Notes under the pieces: generated by a model
Told to the model about the DNA's origin: nothing
What the model saw: only the letters and a program-made list of their open reading frames with translations
The model's database searches: none
Part shown: one piece after another, positions 22,791 to 35,769 of the stretch
How positions within the stretch are numbered: position 1 is the first letter of the stretch
Layout: the number at the start of each line of letters is the position of its first letter
Source of the DNA: Nepenthes gracilis
Taxonomy: Eukaryota > Streptophyta > Magnoliopsida > Caryophyllales > Nepenthaceae
DNA: 64,000 bases
Assembly (NCBI GenBank): GCA_033239525.1
Contig: BSYO01000035.1
Location: 9,614,627-9,678,626, forward strand
Direction: 5' to 3'
Translations under genes and position numbers: made by a program

Positions 22791-23640
22791 ATCCTTATGG
22801 AATCACCAATATTGGAGCAATAGTCAAGTGATCATTTAGCTTCCGAAAACTCTAATCATAATCTTCAGTCTATTCAAATTTAACTTTCTTCTTCAGTAAT
22901 TGAGCCAGGGGTATAGCAATCTGTGAAAAGTTTTTCACAAATCTCCGGTAGTAGCCTACCATGCCCAGAAAGCTTCAAACCTCGGTTACCGAAGTCGGCC
23001 TACTCCAGCTAGTAACGGCCTCTACTTTCTTTGGATCCACATAAATACTACCATCGGAAATTACATGTCCCAAGAGCATCACCTTCTCCAACCAGAATTT
23101 ACATTTTCCCAACTTACCATACAACTTTTTCTCACGGAGCACTTAAAATACTATCCTTAGATGAGTTTCATACTCCTTATAGTCCTTTGAATAAATTAAA
23201 ATATCATCAATAAAAATTACCACAAAATTATCCAGATACTATCTGAATACTCTATTCTTTAGATCCATAATGGCAGTAGGAGCGTTTGTAAGCCCAAAGG
23301 GCATAACAAGGAACTCATAGTGGCCGTATCTCGTCCGGAAAGCAGTTTTGGCTACATCCTCTGGCTTAATTCTCAACTGATGATAACCATATCTTAGATC
23401 AATCTTTGAGAACACCCGAGATCTTTGCAATTGATCAAACAAATCATCAATACATAGTAGAGGATATTTGTTTTTTATCGTGATTTTGTTTAATTTAAGA
23501 TAATCAACACAAAGCCGTAACGACCCATCTTTCTTCCTCACAAATAATACCGGTGCTCTCCAAGGTGACACACTCGGTCTGATAAAATTCTTGTATAACA
23601 GCTCCTATAATTGTAATATTAACTCTTCTAATTCAATAGG
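22791..23640 (-). pseudogene. Reverse transcriptase of chromovirus pol
   Basis: The frame 23571-23239 reads [52 protein letters not shown] and [20 protein letters not shown]. These are RT blocks 1-4 in order, with the first catalytic Asp in SKIDL. The catalytic Y/F-x-D-D block (FIDDIL) lies just after, at 23202-23213, but an in-frame stop at about 23236-23238 separates it from the first part. Further stops follow near 23140 and 22990. RT would copy element RNA into DNA; this copy cannot make full-length enzyme. Confidence 0.9.
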
Positions 23641-24250
23641 GGTCATTCTATAAGGGGCCATAGAAATTGGATTGACGCCGAAAACAATAGATATCTCAAA
23701 CTCAATCTCCCGATGCGGAGGCAATCCATGCAACTCATTAGGAAATATATCCTTAAAATCGCGGACAACTAAAATGTCCTTAGCCAGCACCTTATAACTC
23801 CTAGTGGTGCAGACATAAGTCAAGTAAGCTTTATATCCGCTTTTCACTAGATGTTTGGCATGCAAGGCCGAGATCAACACTGGCATTTCATTCTTCCTAA
23901 TGTCTTGTAAGTAGAAGGTTTCCATCCCAGGGATATAAAATAAACCCTCTTCATAAAGCAATCAATGGTGGCATGGTTTTTAGCCAGCCAATCCATCTCC
24001 AGAATCACGTCAAAACATCCCATGTTTAGTAATACTAAATCCACAGTTAAACATTGCCCATCTATTTCCGTTACGCATCCAAGATATATAACATCAGTAA
24101 TTACAGGGAATCCAATAGGGGTATACATAGACAATTCGTAATCCAATATGTAAGAGGTAGTGTCAATAAGGCACGCAAATCATAAAGAAATAAAAGATTG
24201 GATAGATCCTGAGTCAAATAAGACAAATGCAGGAACTCCACAAACAGAAA
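23641..24250 (-). pseudogene. Aspartic protease and linker of chromovirus pol
   Basis: The catalytic motif reads FDSGS at the end of frame 24533-24180. The second half reads GCFDVILEMDWLAKNHATID at about 24060-23970, the flap/ILG-like block with ILE in place of ILG. Frame 23961-23605 carries the linker into RT (NELHGLPPHREIEFEI). A frame break lies between the two protease halves at about 24150-24180. Confidence 0.8.
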
Positions 24251-25290
24251 GAGTACCTTCCACAACATTTGGCGATACCTCCGGTTCCTGAATAGTTACT
24301 GTAAAGGCCTTAGCTGGAATAGTAGGCTTTCTTCCCTCTTGTCTTGGGCAATCTTTGATCAGGTGGCATTGCTGTCCGCATTTGAAACAAGCTCCTGTCA
24401 TTCGACGGCATGCCTGCCCCGGATGCATCCTCTCACAGGTGGTGTAGTTCACAGCCGACGTCCTTGAAACAGTCATCAACTGAGCCGGCACAATACCCTT
24501 TTCTTTATCAGTCATCCTTGTCTTCTTGGACAATCCAAAAGATCCCCTAGCAGGTTTAACACTAACGTCTGCCCGCTAGTTGCCCTCTTTGCGTAAAATT
24601 TCTCTATCTCCACTTCTTTTTCGTAAATAACTGTCCTGTCTAGTATATCGGCAACGTCTCAAGCTTTAATGTAAACAATTATTTCCTGATATCATCCCGC
24701 AGTCCTTGCTGAAATTTCTTCGCCTTTATTAATTCGTCTTCTACATAATGAGGCAAGAATCGAGATAGCTCAGTGAATTTAGCATCATACTCAATCACCG
24801 ACATACTCCCTTACCTTAATCTCATGAATTCCATCTCCTTTTGTTCTCGGAGACTGGATGGAAAGTATTTCTCTAAAAAAGCTTCCTCAAACATATCCCA
24901 AGTGATTATCTAGTCAGGCACTCCTAGCGCTCTCTTCCTCATGTCCCACTAATTGTCCGCTTTGCCCTCCAACTTATATATGGCGAAGGCGACCTTCTCC
25001 AGGTTCATACATCTAATTACTGTAAATATTTTCTTCATCCTCTTTAGCCATATATCAGCTTTTGTCAGATCGGATTTTCCCAAAAAGCTCGGTGCTTGCT
25101 CTGCCATGAATCGATCATACATAGTTGGAGCTAGGATGGCCAAAGCTGGCTCGGTTGCAGGGACTGGTGCCATGTGCCTATGCTCGATAGGCTCCACTAC
25201 GTTGGTCATTCTTTTCAACAGATCTATATAGGTAGTCTCCCGATCATGGGGTGTATTACAGCCATTTCTTCTTCCTCTTCTACTAGCCAT
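24251..25290 (-). pseudogene. gag of the chromovirus
   Basis: ATG at 25290 begins MASRRGRRNG, and the capsid N-terminal block is at FMAEQAPSFLGKSDLTKADI. The frame stops at 24949, and the rest of the capsid region (to about 24560) is readable only with further stops. A CCHC zinc knuckle (CFKCGQQCHLIKDC) is at about 24390-24350, leading into the protease. The product would form the virus-like particle. At least two stops make it a pseudogene. Confidence 0.8.
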
Positions 25291-25497
25291 TCTAAAATCA
25301 AAACAGGCACGATATTATAATCCTAGGAAAAAAAAATATCCATCAGCTCATTAAAATTGAACCTAGCCTCGGATCCAAACTTCTTTAGGACTTTAGTTGC
25401 CAAAGTTACCCTGACCTATTTCTTATGGAAATTCAGTATGATGATTCAAACCTATACTTTCACATTTTAGATTGATCAATTTCGAAGATATCTCATA

Positions 25498-25511
25498 TCT
25501 CCGATATCAAT
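25498..25511 (-). other. Primer-binding site of the chromovirus, decayed
   Basis: Directly inside the 5' LTR, the minus strand reads ATTGATATCGGAG, which is the initiator-Met PBS TTGGTATCAGAG with transitions. Confidence 0.6.
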
Positions 25512-27196
25512 TGTAATGGAACAGATTTTTTTTCTTTTTTTGCATTTTGCAAGTGACCTCCCGGAACTGACACCAAATTTTCGATGATCTGGTCCGAGTT
25601 GGTCGTGCCTTCCAATCACAGGATCACAGATGCCATCTAGGACCCTTATATGATATCCATAAAATATGTAGTGGAAGCCAATCTAATAACTTGTCGAAGC
25701 ATTCACATTCATACCCATAAAACTCATTTATACCTACATGTCATAAAAGTCTAATTACAATAAAGCTGCTTCTTCCGTGGTAACTCCAAAATATATTTTC
25801 GAGTCCTTAGAATTATTTACGTGAAGATCTAGTCACTCCATCTCGTTAGGCACGAGCTCTATAGTTTCATTTGGAGGGAAAAAAAAGAAAACAATGAGCC
25901 GGACCTCAATAAGGTACATGCAAATTTTCTATAAAGCGTTTATATTGTAAGGCGAATACAGATACATATGTAACATGAATATTTAAAATAACAGTTGACC
26001 GGATCATGATAGATACATAATGCAAAAGAAATCAGGAAAGTTAGAGCAGTCAAATTCTTGAAATCGGGACAGAAAATAGAGCCGGTCTTATTATAAAAAA
26101 ATTTCTCTTCTCTTTTATTTTTATCGGTAAGGGATATCGCTAGTTGAGGGGGCAATAATCGAGGATAAATTGTGTACATCTCCTCACAATCACGGCAATA
26201 CCTCCTTGTACGAAGCCCCGATGACGGCTTCACTTCCACTTTGTACGAAACCCTGAAGACGGCTCTCACTTCCTCTTTGTACGAAGCCCCGAGGACGGCT
26301 CCCTCTCGTTATCCTCGATTACCACCATAATGTTATAAGGCATATCGAAGAACGTTATCTCCCTGTGCTAAAGTCTAATCTTATTTATCTTGTCATTAGG
26401 TCCGTTCACTTTTTTTTTAGTTCACATTCAGAATAGGTACAAAACTTTCGATCGTTACATTCCAAAGCTGATTTCAAATTCATTTTTCTTATTCCAGTCA
26501 AGTAAAAAGGCTTTCAGTTGACATGAAGCCGGTTTCAAATCCATAGATCTCATTCCGGTCAATAATTCTTTATTATGACTCAGAGCCGATCTACTTCTTT
26601 ATTTTTATATAATTCAAATTTAATCATAAGTTAATCAAAAAGCGGAAAGCAAAAAGCAGAAAGTATGAGTTAACCATGAAATCAAAATCATAATTTCAAT
26701 CCGATCATTCGGCAAGCATGATATCAGAGATACAGCTTATCAAACAGTAATTAAAATGGCAAGTCTAATATACTATGTGTTAAAGCATTTAAATTTGAAG
26801 AAAACACTTGTAATTTTTCTTAAAGTTGGAATTTGAAAATAGAAGTAAAATTTGAGTTAAAAATAAAAGGTACACTTGCCTTACTGTTGACCGCCCACTC
26901 CAACTAACTTGAAACTTTTTCACCTTCTTCACTCCTTACCCTTCTTCCTCGCAAGAAATTCCACACTCGTCCCTCAATTGGAGCTCAGTATATAAAGAGG
27001 AGGGAGTAGGTGGAGTAAGTGGGGTGGGTTACCTATTTGGTACTTCCTTTTAGGATTTAGGTGAGAGTGAGTGGGATAAGTTACCTACTTGGTACTTTTA
27101 TCTAGAAGGTCAACGGGATAATTCACTTGCTCTGATTAGATTCGGATCTAATTAGGATCTAACCGTATAAATAAAAAACTTGGCCCTTGCCTTTAA

Positions 27197-29890
27197 TGTA
27201 ACGAACAGATTATGCTCCATCGAATAACCTCCGTCAATGGCAAAACAAATCAAAGTCCATAATTAATACTTATGGATTCCATAGAAAATCCGACAGAGTT
27301 TCCTCTGCAACTGGACGAAAACAAAAAATACAACCTGTTTAAATATCTCCTGCAACAAGCATACATCTATCAAAGGCTTAACTCAAAGCCTACAACACGC
27401 CACACTGGATCACACATCTGGCATATCATCCATGGCTCCAATACAGTACACTACCTACTATACTGGATCTAGAGAGATGCCATCTAATGAAACCAAACTC
27501 AAAACATATATATACAGACGCGGAAGCATAACTAAATCATCATAAATGTGGAAATATAAACAAATCACAAAAATAACAATAATGAGCCACGCTCAACCAT
27601 GAGTGGCCATCCGATCCAACTCTATGTCCTAATCTTCTGCTCACACACCGTCCAACCAATCACATTTAGCAAGCCTCTCATTACTCTAACCAATCCGGGG
27701 CCAGCTAAGTGTTCTCAACTGAAAGGAAAAACATCAAACAGCAAGAGTGAGCTAATAGCTCAGCAAGTATAATCATAAACACATCTCCAAGACACGTACA
27801 AGGACTGGAACGGGAAAAGATACAGGAACTCTCCCTAACGACCAAGCAGGGGAGGGAACAGAACATCTAGAATCTCTTGATTCTCACGGTTCTCATGATT
27901 ACTTTGGTTGGTCATCATTTAGAATCATTATATTCTCACGGTTACATCTTGAACATGATTCTTTTTCATTATTACATCATCTTTGCAGACACCGGCTAGT
28001 AGACCGTACTAGCCAACGATGCGAGAGAACGAGGATAGGAATGTGTTCGCTACACATTCTAAAGCCACGGCTACTATTTTAGGCCGGTAGCACACGACCC
28101 TCGGTTGCATCCATGCAACAATCATCACAGACGACTACATCTCAATATGTAGCGTCGACTGACACACCCCACACCCCGGGGTCCAGTGGCAACCTCGTTC
28201 TTCCCACGGTAGTTTCCTAAAGCGTACCACAAAAAGATATCACCCGCTCCCATGAGCGGTCGGAATACGTGACCAAGTATTCCTCGGGTTCACACCGCGA
28301 TGGACATGGTATACTAAAGAATACTACCTATACGACTCAAGGTCCTAGTTTCAAGATTAGGTTCAACACTTGGAGAGGGAAACCCACATTTGCCACACGC
28401 AATCACATCTCGGGGAAATCTCATTCCCATCACAATCATCTCCAACCGGGAGATTACATCATCACAAGCACAATGTGGATTCCCTTCCATTTACCTCAAG
28501 GTTCACAATATCCAATGAGACTTAATTCCCTGAATCACAACAAATCATTCCAAGTTCACAACAAAGATTAGATTTCATACCTCAGACGATCCCAAGTCAT
28601 TTTGAAACCTCAGAGACTCATTCCCTTGCCTCCAGTACACGGATTCATATTCGGGGCTTACATTTACATTTAATCAGTTAAATATTACTTTCACAACGAT
28701 TTTGAAGGTATATCACTTTACATTTCTCATTTCATTTTGGGTGAACATTATCAGATTTCTCTTTGACCACCCGGACGCCGTACACGGTTCCATACTTGGA
28801 GATTGGCTGTCCGGTGGATTCGTACACGTAATTCATACACGAGATTTCACATTTGGGTTTGATTCAACTTATCACGATGATGGAAGCATGCAACTTCCCT
28901 TTCAATTTCGGATAAACAATTACGGAATTCTTTCAAGGCTCCCGGATGCCACGAACGGGTCAATTCTTGCGAGATTCGACATCCGGTCGATATATACCTA
29001 CAATTAGGACACGGGGATTCATATTCTAGGGTCATTTCAACATTTTACGAAGGTGAAACGTGCAATTTCCACCTTCGGGCTCGGGTGAACAGTAACAACG
29101 CCCGTTTAGAGGGCTCAGACGCCGCGAATGGGTCGAAACGTGCAAAATCGAACCCGCGGCCGACATATATACATCCTTGGGACGTGGGGATTCACATTTT
29201 GGGGTCAATTTCATGATACACGGGTGGGAAACAGGAAATCCCCAATTTTTCGTGGGTTAGGGTTTCGGTGAAACCCACCAGGACGAAACGGACACGATTC
29301 GGCCAAACAACTATATATTCTTGGACCTCAAGGCATGGGTTTCATGATTCTAACGTTCACCATGGGTATCGACACAAAATACCCAACGAAAATACATAAA
29401 ACATCGAAAGAGAACGAGAAGTGGGTATGAGAACACTTGCCTCGACGCGTGCTTTAACCTTTATACCTAGCTCTCGGACGGATCTGGACTCCCGGGCCTC
29501 GTTTGCCCTTCTTCTCTCTCTAAAACCGCACTCTTTCTCTCTCTAAAAACCCTCGGTCGACTGAAAAATGAGGGAGAAGGAAACTCGGCGCGTAATTATA
29601 CTGCGCCTGCCGCTCGAGCGGCCAACGAGCGGCCGCGCCACGGGCTATCCGCCACTCGAGCCTCGCTCGAGCGGCCAGCGAGCGGCCTCACTTCTGGTTT
29701 TTCCGCTGGAGCCACGGCTCGAGCGCCCAGCAGGCACAGGCCTACTGACAGGGCTTCAGCAGCCCGGACCCGAATAGTTTTCACGATTTTTCTTCCGACA
29801 CCAAACATTAATCTTTCCATTGGATTAGTATTGATCATTAACATACTAATCACCTCATTATTATCAAGTTCTTAAATCCGAAACCTCACA
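27197..29890 (-). mobile_element. Solo LTR inserted in the chromovirus LTR
   Basis: The 2694-bp block starts TGTAACGAAC and ends CCTCACA. It is flanked by the 5-bp duplication TTTAA (27192-27196 and 29891-29895), and the matching target in the other LTR reads CTTTAG. It contains no coding domain, no PBS and no second LTR, so it is a solo LTR. Orientation is inferred as minus from the TGTGAG...GTTACA ends and from the hairpin motif at 27748-27762, about 550 bp from its 3' end. ORFs here are short and unsupported. Confidence 0.85.
29588..29770. repeat. GC-rich cluster of CTCGAGCGGCC-like words
   Basis: In an AT-rich setting, 'gctcgagcggcc', 'gagcggcc' and their inverted forms recur at least six times. 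The stretch has strong self-complementarity. It lies 120-300 bp from the 5' end of the solo LTR. Confidence 0.8.
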
Positions 29891-29901
29891 TTTAATTTGC
29901 C

Positions 29902-32026
29902 TTTTTTTTGGTAAGCAAATAAATTTGGATTAAAGGGAGAAAAAATTTACACAAACCATACTTTATCTCCAAGTATTTTGACATGGAGTTAAGGCATAAA
30001 ACGCTAGAGCATACCCCAAGCTGCTTGGTACATCAGATGACACCAAAAAAAATGATACCAAAAAGAGGGGGTCCTCCAAGAGGACAACGTTCTACACATT
30101 CGACAACATATGAAATCTGTCTAATGTTGAGCAGCAAGGCTTCACAACATGATGAGATGGGCGATCCACCAAATCAGCAACAGGGTGGTTTCACCTCCAC
30201 ATTCAGGAGAGGGATAAGCAGTTCATGATCAGTTGGAGCAGCATCATCAGCTCACTCTGGCAACTCAACCAGGACCCAGGTTTCACAAAAGCAAATCACA
30301 GCAAAAGCATTGGGCAACTGCAACGAAGCCCCATCGCCTAGTAGCAATTGCCGACAGCAGAATCATTCCCCTGCACACTACTACGTCGTCACAATCAGAC
30401 GAGCCAATTACACACCAACATCAGCAAGGTTCCAAGAAACAAATTCAGCTTCCAGCATCAGCATCCATCAGCAGGGCTCTACCATCAGCAGTCATAAAGA
30501 CTAAAACTAGCTGAAAAAGCTAATAGCCAAGGAAGGAGCTAAAACTAGTTCAACACCACCCCAAATGGCAATCATCACTAACTATGCAACATGGCTCTCA
30601 ACCATTTGCACAACAAAATCAGCCTTTGGACAGCTGCAGCCTTAGCATAATATTTCACAGCACTTAGCTGCTCCACAGAGAAGAAAACAGCAAGGCCCCG
30701 ACTGGAATGCCACCAAAACGAGGTATCAAACCGGCTGATCACCACTCAGCCACAGGAAACTCTCTCCAACAGCCTTAACAATTGTCAGCACAACCCAACA
30801 CAGCACAAACCAGCAGGGGGTATCAGACACATGGCATTATCCCATTCTTCACAATGCAGCAAAATGGTTCAACGCCTCCAACAGCCCCAACAGCCGAACC
30901 CTAGGTACAAATTCAATCCAACATCTCTGGAGCAAAGGCAACACACTGCCACAACGAGGAGAGAATCAGCAAACCTCCTCAGCATTCAGCAAACAGAGGA
31001 ATGCATCTCAAAACAGCAACCCTCGGCAGTTGCAGACCATACATTGCTCCACAGATTTGCTACAAACCAAATCAACATAGTCTAAACTTCGTACTCTACT
31101 CCACCACATTAGTAGGATCTCCTGCATCCAAACAAGGCCTCGGCTAACTCTTCAGCACCTCAGCCTTGTTGTCCCAAGCCAGAGCTGCACGGGCATCCCC
31201 CAACCTGTCCAACAGGAAGGAAACACATAGGCTGAGGATCATTAGAGCCAGTAGCACAGGACATTTGTCTGCGTTAGATCCATTAGAAACGCGAAAGCCA
31301 ACATTAGCCTCAGACAGCAGCGTCCGAAACCAAAGAACTGCAGACCCAAATTCTCACACCAAGAAAGCAGCACAAAGAATCCATCTGCAACACACCAGAA
31401 TGGCAACTCTGCCCAAGAAACACAAACCAGACAGCAACCAAAGTCGAAGCTTCTGCAAGGAAACCAGAAACAGGGACTCTCAGCCCCAGCAGCCAGAGCA
31501 AGGAAACCCAGCCAAAATCGGTGACAAGAAAACCCTAATAAATCAAATTTCAAAACTGAAATTTGAAATAAGAACTTTGGAATTTGAAGAAAAAAAAAGA
31601 AAACAAAAGAAAACCCAAGAGAATAGCCGAGCTCCTCTCTAAAACAGCCACAACAGATGGGATAAAGGCTATGCAGAAACCCCAAACAGCTCCTTCCCGA
31701 GCACCGGGCACCAAGGCAGGAAACTGCTCCGTCAGACGATGAGACAGGCCAACGTGCAAGAGCCTTCATCCCAATCAGATACAGCGAAGAGGAAATGTCC
31801 TTTACGGACAAAGATGGGAGAAGCGATCCGACAGCGCACGCCATAGGCACGAACCGAGAAGAAAAGGAAGTGATCTAGTGAGAGCTTCGAGGCCTCAGAG
31901 GATGAACACAGTCAGTGACGACAAAAATCGGCCGAGAACCACAAGCGTTTCAAATTTCACTTTGAAAAGCTCCAAGAGAGAAGCCAGAGCTTCTCTCTCT
32001 AGACGAGGGCTACATCTTCCGGAGCA
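29902..32026 (-). mobile_element. Internally deleted LINE derivative
   Basis: It starts with (T)8 then GGTAAG, i.e. a poly(A) tail on the minus strand, and has an 8-bp target duplication AATTTGCC (29894-29901 and 32027-32034). The first 100 bases match the 3' tail of the LINEs at 45928, 50728 and 55834. The other end is rich in TCTCTCT as in the 5' ends of the LINE at 53881. No RT, endonuclease or DUF4283 is recognisable; a minus-strand frame (31850-31242) is open but matches nothing I know. It is therefore a 2.1-kb non-autonomous derivative, needing a full LINE for mobility. Confidence 0.7.
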
Positions 32027-33596
32027 AATTTGCCCTTAATTTATCTTGGTCAAAATTTTTGGATTTGGTAGTCAATTCTAGTTGGTTAACATTTTCTTAA
32101 AAGTCGGTCAACCTTTCTATTGGTTAACTTTTTCGGTCACTGCTTCTTACTCTAATCCGGCCAACTTTTACTCAATGCCAGCCAATGTTTCTAACATTTC
32201 TAAAAATCGGTCAACCCTTTGGTCAACTTTCGGTCAATATCTTGACATCGGTCAACGTCTTGACACGATCAACATTTTAATTATCATTAGTTCCAGTCTT
32301 CTAGTGGTGTAAGGCCACTCCGGTTTAAGTCGAGATCAAAACACTATGATTTTTAAGTAGCAATATTTACTTTGATTTTAAGGTTCTTTGATTTTGGGAT
32401 TTCACAATAGCAAAGGGAGGAACGGAATGGATGCTCTAAATGGAAACCTAATGGAACCCTAAATCAATCCCTTCGTTATTTAGAGAAAGAGCGGTGAAGG
32501 AAGTGGAGAGGAGTCACCACAATGAAACCTTAGCCGTGCAGTAGATGTCGTCGCTGCTATTCCTCATCATTTGCTTGCTAATTGCCATCGTAAATTTGGG
32601 CCGAAGCCACTACTTCTACAGTCGAAGTCACTATCATTAGTTAGTGTCACCACTGTCGTCAATTGGTGCTGCTGCCGTCGTCGCTGGAAGAAGAGCAACA
32701 AATTGAGGCAACCGAAATTACTCTCTCTTGCAAGCAAATCCTTCTATTCTTACGATTGATATTGATTTCTTTTTGTATGCCTCAATTTCGTATAAACCAA
32801 TTGTTTATTTATAAAAACCAAAAATTTGGGGCAAATAATGGTGAAGAGAAGACGAGTAAAAAAATGGCAATGGTTTTATATTTTTTTAGGGTTTGGTTAT
32901 TATGGGGAAATTACCATAAAATCCTAATTTACTCAATTGAACGTGAAAGATAAGATTTTCAAAAATTGGTTCAAAATCGAGACAAATGACAAAATAGAGC
33001 ATTATGCTCTATTTGTATATTGATCTGCATAGTGCATTGAAAAACGTTGAGCATAATTAGGTGATTTTGTAAGGGCATGTTGTTAATGATTTGCAAGTAA
33101 AATCTCTATTCTATTTTTCGTTTCCATGCAACAAATCTCTTCCTTCTTCCGTGGATTGTTATTACTACTACTCACATATCCTAATAGGATTCGATAGAAA
33201 TTGTTAGATTAGGTTAAGAGGGAAGGGAACAAAGCCGTTGGCTCACGGTGGTACAATTTTGGGAATCAGTGGTTGAGGGACAACAAGGCACAAGCTCTGT
33301 TCATGGTTGCTGGAAGGGTTTAGGCCCGGATGATAAAATAAGGATAGGAATTTGGTGCGGCATGTGAATACTCGCATGGATACCGATGGGTATAAATAAA
33401 TAAATACATAGTATAAGGTGAATAGCTTTGTGTAGCTGTAAGTGGCGTTGTGTATTGCACATGGGTGCGGGTTGGCAGTTCGGTGTGTGTGGGAGAGGGA
33501 GTTGCATTTGGGTGCTGACAGAGTGAGGGGATGGTGCTGCTGCCGTGCACATGTGGGCTGGGTTATATAGGGGTGTATATACACCCAGTATGGGAT

Positions 33597-33625
33597 GATA
33601 CACACACACACATACACATGTATGT
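33597..33625. repeat. (CA)n microsatellite
   Basis: A short run of CA repeats ('acacacacacacatacaca') lies in the LTR-like region. Confidence 0.85.
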
Positions 33626-34154
33626 AGAGGAATGACATACACATACTTTGATTTACATTAATGTGAATTTTAATATTGTTGGATATCAAAAATTATAAAT
33701 ATGGGCAAGAATGTATTATATTAAGGTATAAATTAGTTAATGAGAAAATGTTAAAAAACTCTAATTATGATTGGACTCACAAAAAATTAGTCGAATAGTT
33801 GAAATAGCTCTAATGGTCATGTGTCTTATTCTTTGACATAAAAAAAGAAGGTATTTTGTAGTCTTAGATATAAGACTTGGTTCATTGAGTAAATTGTAAA
33901 GGATCTAGTTAAATATTATAGCATTTGATCGAATATTCAAACTTTTCCTAAACTTTCTCCTGCTCCAATGATAAATGATTCTTTGTATTGGCTTTGACTA
34001 TATGTGTATATTTTATTGGTATTCTATAGATAAGTAAATGAGAATGTATGAAGACTTTACGGTATCCGGACGAATTGGAGTTTGTGGGATTATAGAGTAG
34101 TCTATACTTTTCTAATACCTACTTCATTGAGAAGGTTGATGTTGTTTTATTGAT

Positions 34155-34735
34155 GAGGAATGCTTATAGCTAGTGACAATCGTAAATGATGATATCAGAG
34201 TTATTATTGGTGATGGGTATTGGAGATGGTATGAGTATACTATGGATAAAATCTCTGGGAGAACAATAGGGGTAGTGAGAATACTATAGTTATTGAATAA
34301 CCTCGTAGTATTTACCCAACTATTGGGGACGTAAATATGCAGCCTTTGGTTTACCATGATAGAATAAGGTCCAAGAAAATTGTTGTTATCTTGTACAGGT
34401 GTGAATCAAATTAAGCTAATAATCGGGTTATTATTATCTCGTACAGTTAGTCGAGGTCATTACTATTGAGGAGGGATGCTTATAGCCTAATGATCATCGT
34501 AGATGATGATATTAGGGATATCATTAGCAAGTGTATTAAAAATGGTATGAGCATGCTACGGGTGTAGCCTCTCGAAGAACTGTAGGGGTAGCAGAGATAC
34601 TATGGATATCAAAAATCTCGTGACACTTATCCAAATGTCAGGGGCATAAATACGCGTTCTTTAGTTCACTAAGGCAAAATAAGGTCTACAGAGATTATTA
34701 TTGTCTCATATCGTTGAGATTATTATTATTTCGTA
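34155..34735. repeat. Two-copy imperfect direct repeat, period about 315 bp
   Basis: 'gaggaatgcttatagc' at 34155 and 'gagggatgcttatagc' at 34471 start two copies. Each continues through 'gatgatat', 'tatgag', 'ctatgga' and an 'aataaggtc' end. Divergence is considerable, so the duplication is old. Confidence 0.7.
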
Positions 34736-35397
34736 CAGTTGTAACCTAGTATTGAGGCGATAATCGGATTCGATGGAATCCATGTTGCATTCTTAATGTC
34801 TAGTAGTTCATTTGGCTTTTAGGTCGTGGACCCGACTTGTTGTTGAGTCTCAGATAGAGGTGGGTACATCACCTGCTATTAGTAATTTTATACATTTATT
34901 TTTATTATCCGGATGCTTACTTATACTCCTCTATTGTTGATTACTTATACTTATTAGGTATTGGCTCACTCTTGTATTTTATTAGCTTTAAAGTAAACAG
35001 ATTGATATCATGATAGAAAAGATCACGTATTACTGTGTGGACACCAGACAGAGATAATCTTAGAGATTGAGGCTTCCATGATAGAGATTTAAGATTTTAT
35101 TGGTTTATTAACTTTTAGACTTTTATCGGATTTTTATTTATGAGGATTTGACATTGTGGATATCGATACTATTTCTATTTTAAGTAATGTATTATTAGTA
35201 TTATGGATATTTATTTAATGATACAATTAGGATGATCATTTGTGGTGTCTTACAATGTTAGTGATGCAATGATTTTGAGTGCATTCATATTGTTTAATGT
35301 TATAATCTATGACATGTAATTGATGACTTAAGATGATTTGAAATTTTCACTTGGACGGTTCGGATCGGTTTCGGAGACTCGAGTTTGGATCGTTACA

Positions 35398-35769
35398 GAA
35401 CCAGAGGAAGAGACAGCCCCCTTAGAAGATCTAGTGGCCTGGCGACCTCATGGCTTGAGCGATCATGAGAGACAAGACCCAGGCGCCACCAGAGGGCCAA
35501 TTGAGCCGTGAGACACCAGGAGGCCCCCTACTTCGAAAGAAGCTTCATGCAATGCCACCAAGCGCTTCGCCTACCTGTGGAGGTCACCATTTGTGAAGGA
35601 GAGTTGGTCATCACCCTTCCCTCATAGGCTCGAGATGCGGGGACCGGAGCCCCGTCGATTATGTTTCCTAAACATTAAGGATGTGTGGATAGATTCTCGA
35701 GGAGGGTCATCATTCCAAATACACTATTCATCCAAGTAATACCAAGACATACCAGGATATAAAAAAATG
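35398..35769. other. Unassigned GC-richer sequence between LTR end and integrase
   Basis: About 370 bases are richer in G+C than the neighbours. No PBS follows the LTR end and no domain can be read, so most of gag, protease and RT of the older element appears deleted here. Confidence 0.4.

Larger units (their letters stand above)
18786..32406 (-). mobile_element. Ty3/gypsy chromovirus (Tekay/Del-like), minus strand, with nested insertions
   Basis: The left LTR 18786-20826 (2041 bp) and a right LTR starting at 25512 and ending at 32406 share sequence throughout, once the insertions 27197-29890 and 29902-32026 are removed (about 2060 bp remain). The 4.7-kb interior encodes, on the minus strand, gag, protease, RT, RNase H and integrase in that order. 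The PBS resembles initiator-Met tRNA and the polypurine tract is G-rich. Many frames are interrupted by stops, so it is not autonomous now. The bases outside the two ends (ACAAT on the left, ATAGC on the right) do not match, so no target duplication is visible. Confidence 0.85.
25512..32406 (-). repeat. 5' LTR of the chromovirus, interrupted twice
   Basis: LTR sequence occupies 25512-27196, the six bases 29896-29901, and 32035-32406. The gaps hold a solo LTR and a LINE derivative. The joined pieces match the left LTR along their length. Confidence 0.85.
32407..35397 (+). repeat. 5' LTR region of the older plus-strand chromovirus, left-truncated
   Basis: The segment ends ATCGTTACA at 35397, a typical LTR end. 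It contains a TATA-like GGTATAAATAAATAAATA at 33389 and a motif 'ttggctcactct' about 430 bp from its end, as in other LTRs here. A piece near 34335-34400 resembles 60010-60075 at the other end of the element ('tttggtttaccatgatagaa' against 'tttggcttactgtgatagaa'). The start is not defined; the chromovirus at 18786-32406 abuts it. No gene is supported in it. Confidence 0.45.

Noticed and set aside
31242..31850. 202-codon minus-strand ORF as a host gene
   Set aside because: It lies within a LINE derivative bounded by a target duplication and poly(A); the sequence is Leu/Phe/Cys-rich with no recognisable domain.
33243..33689. 148-codon minus-strand ORF
   Set aside because: It overlaps a CA repeat and a plus-strand TATA-like LTR region and has no recognisable domain.
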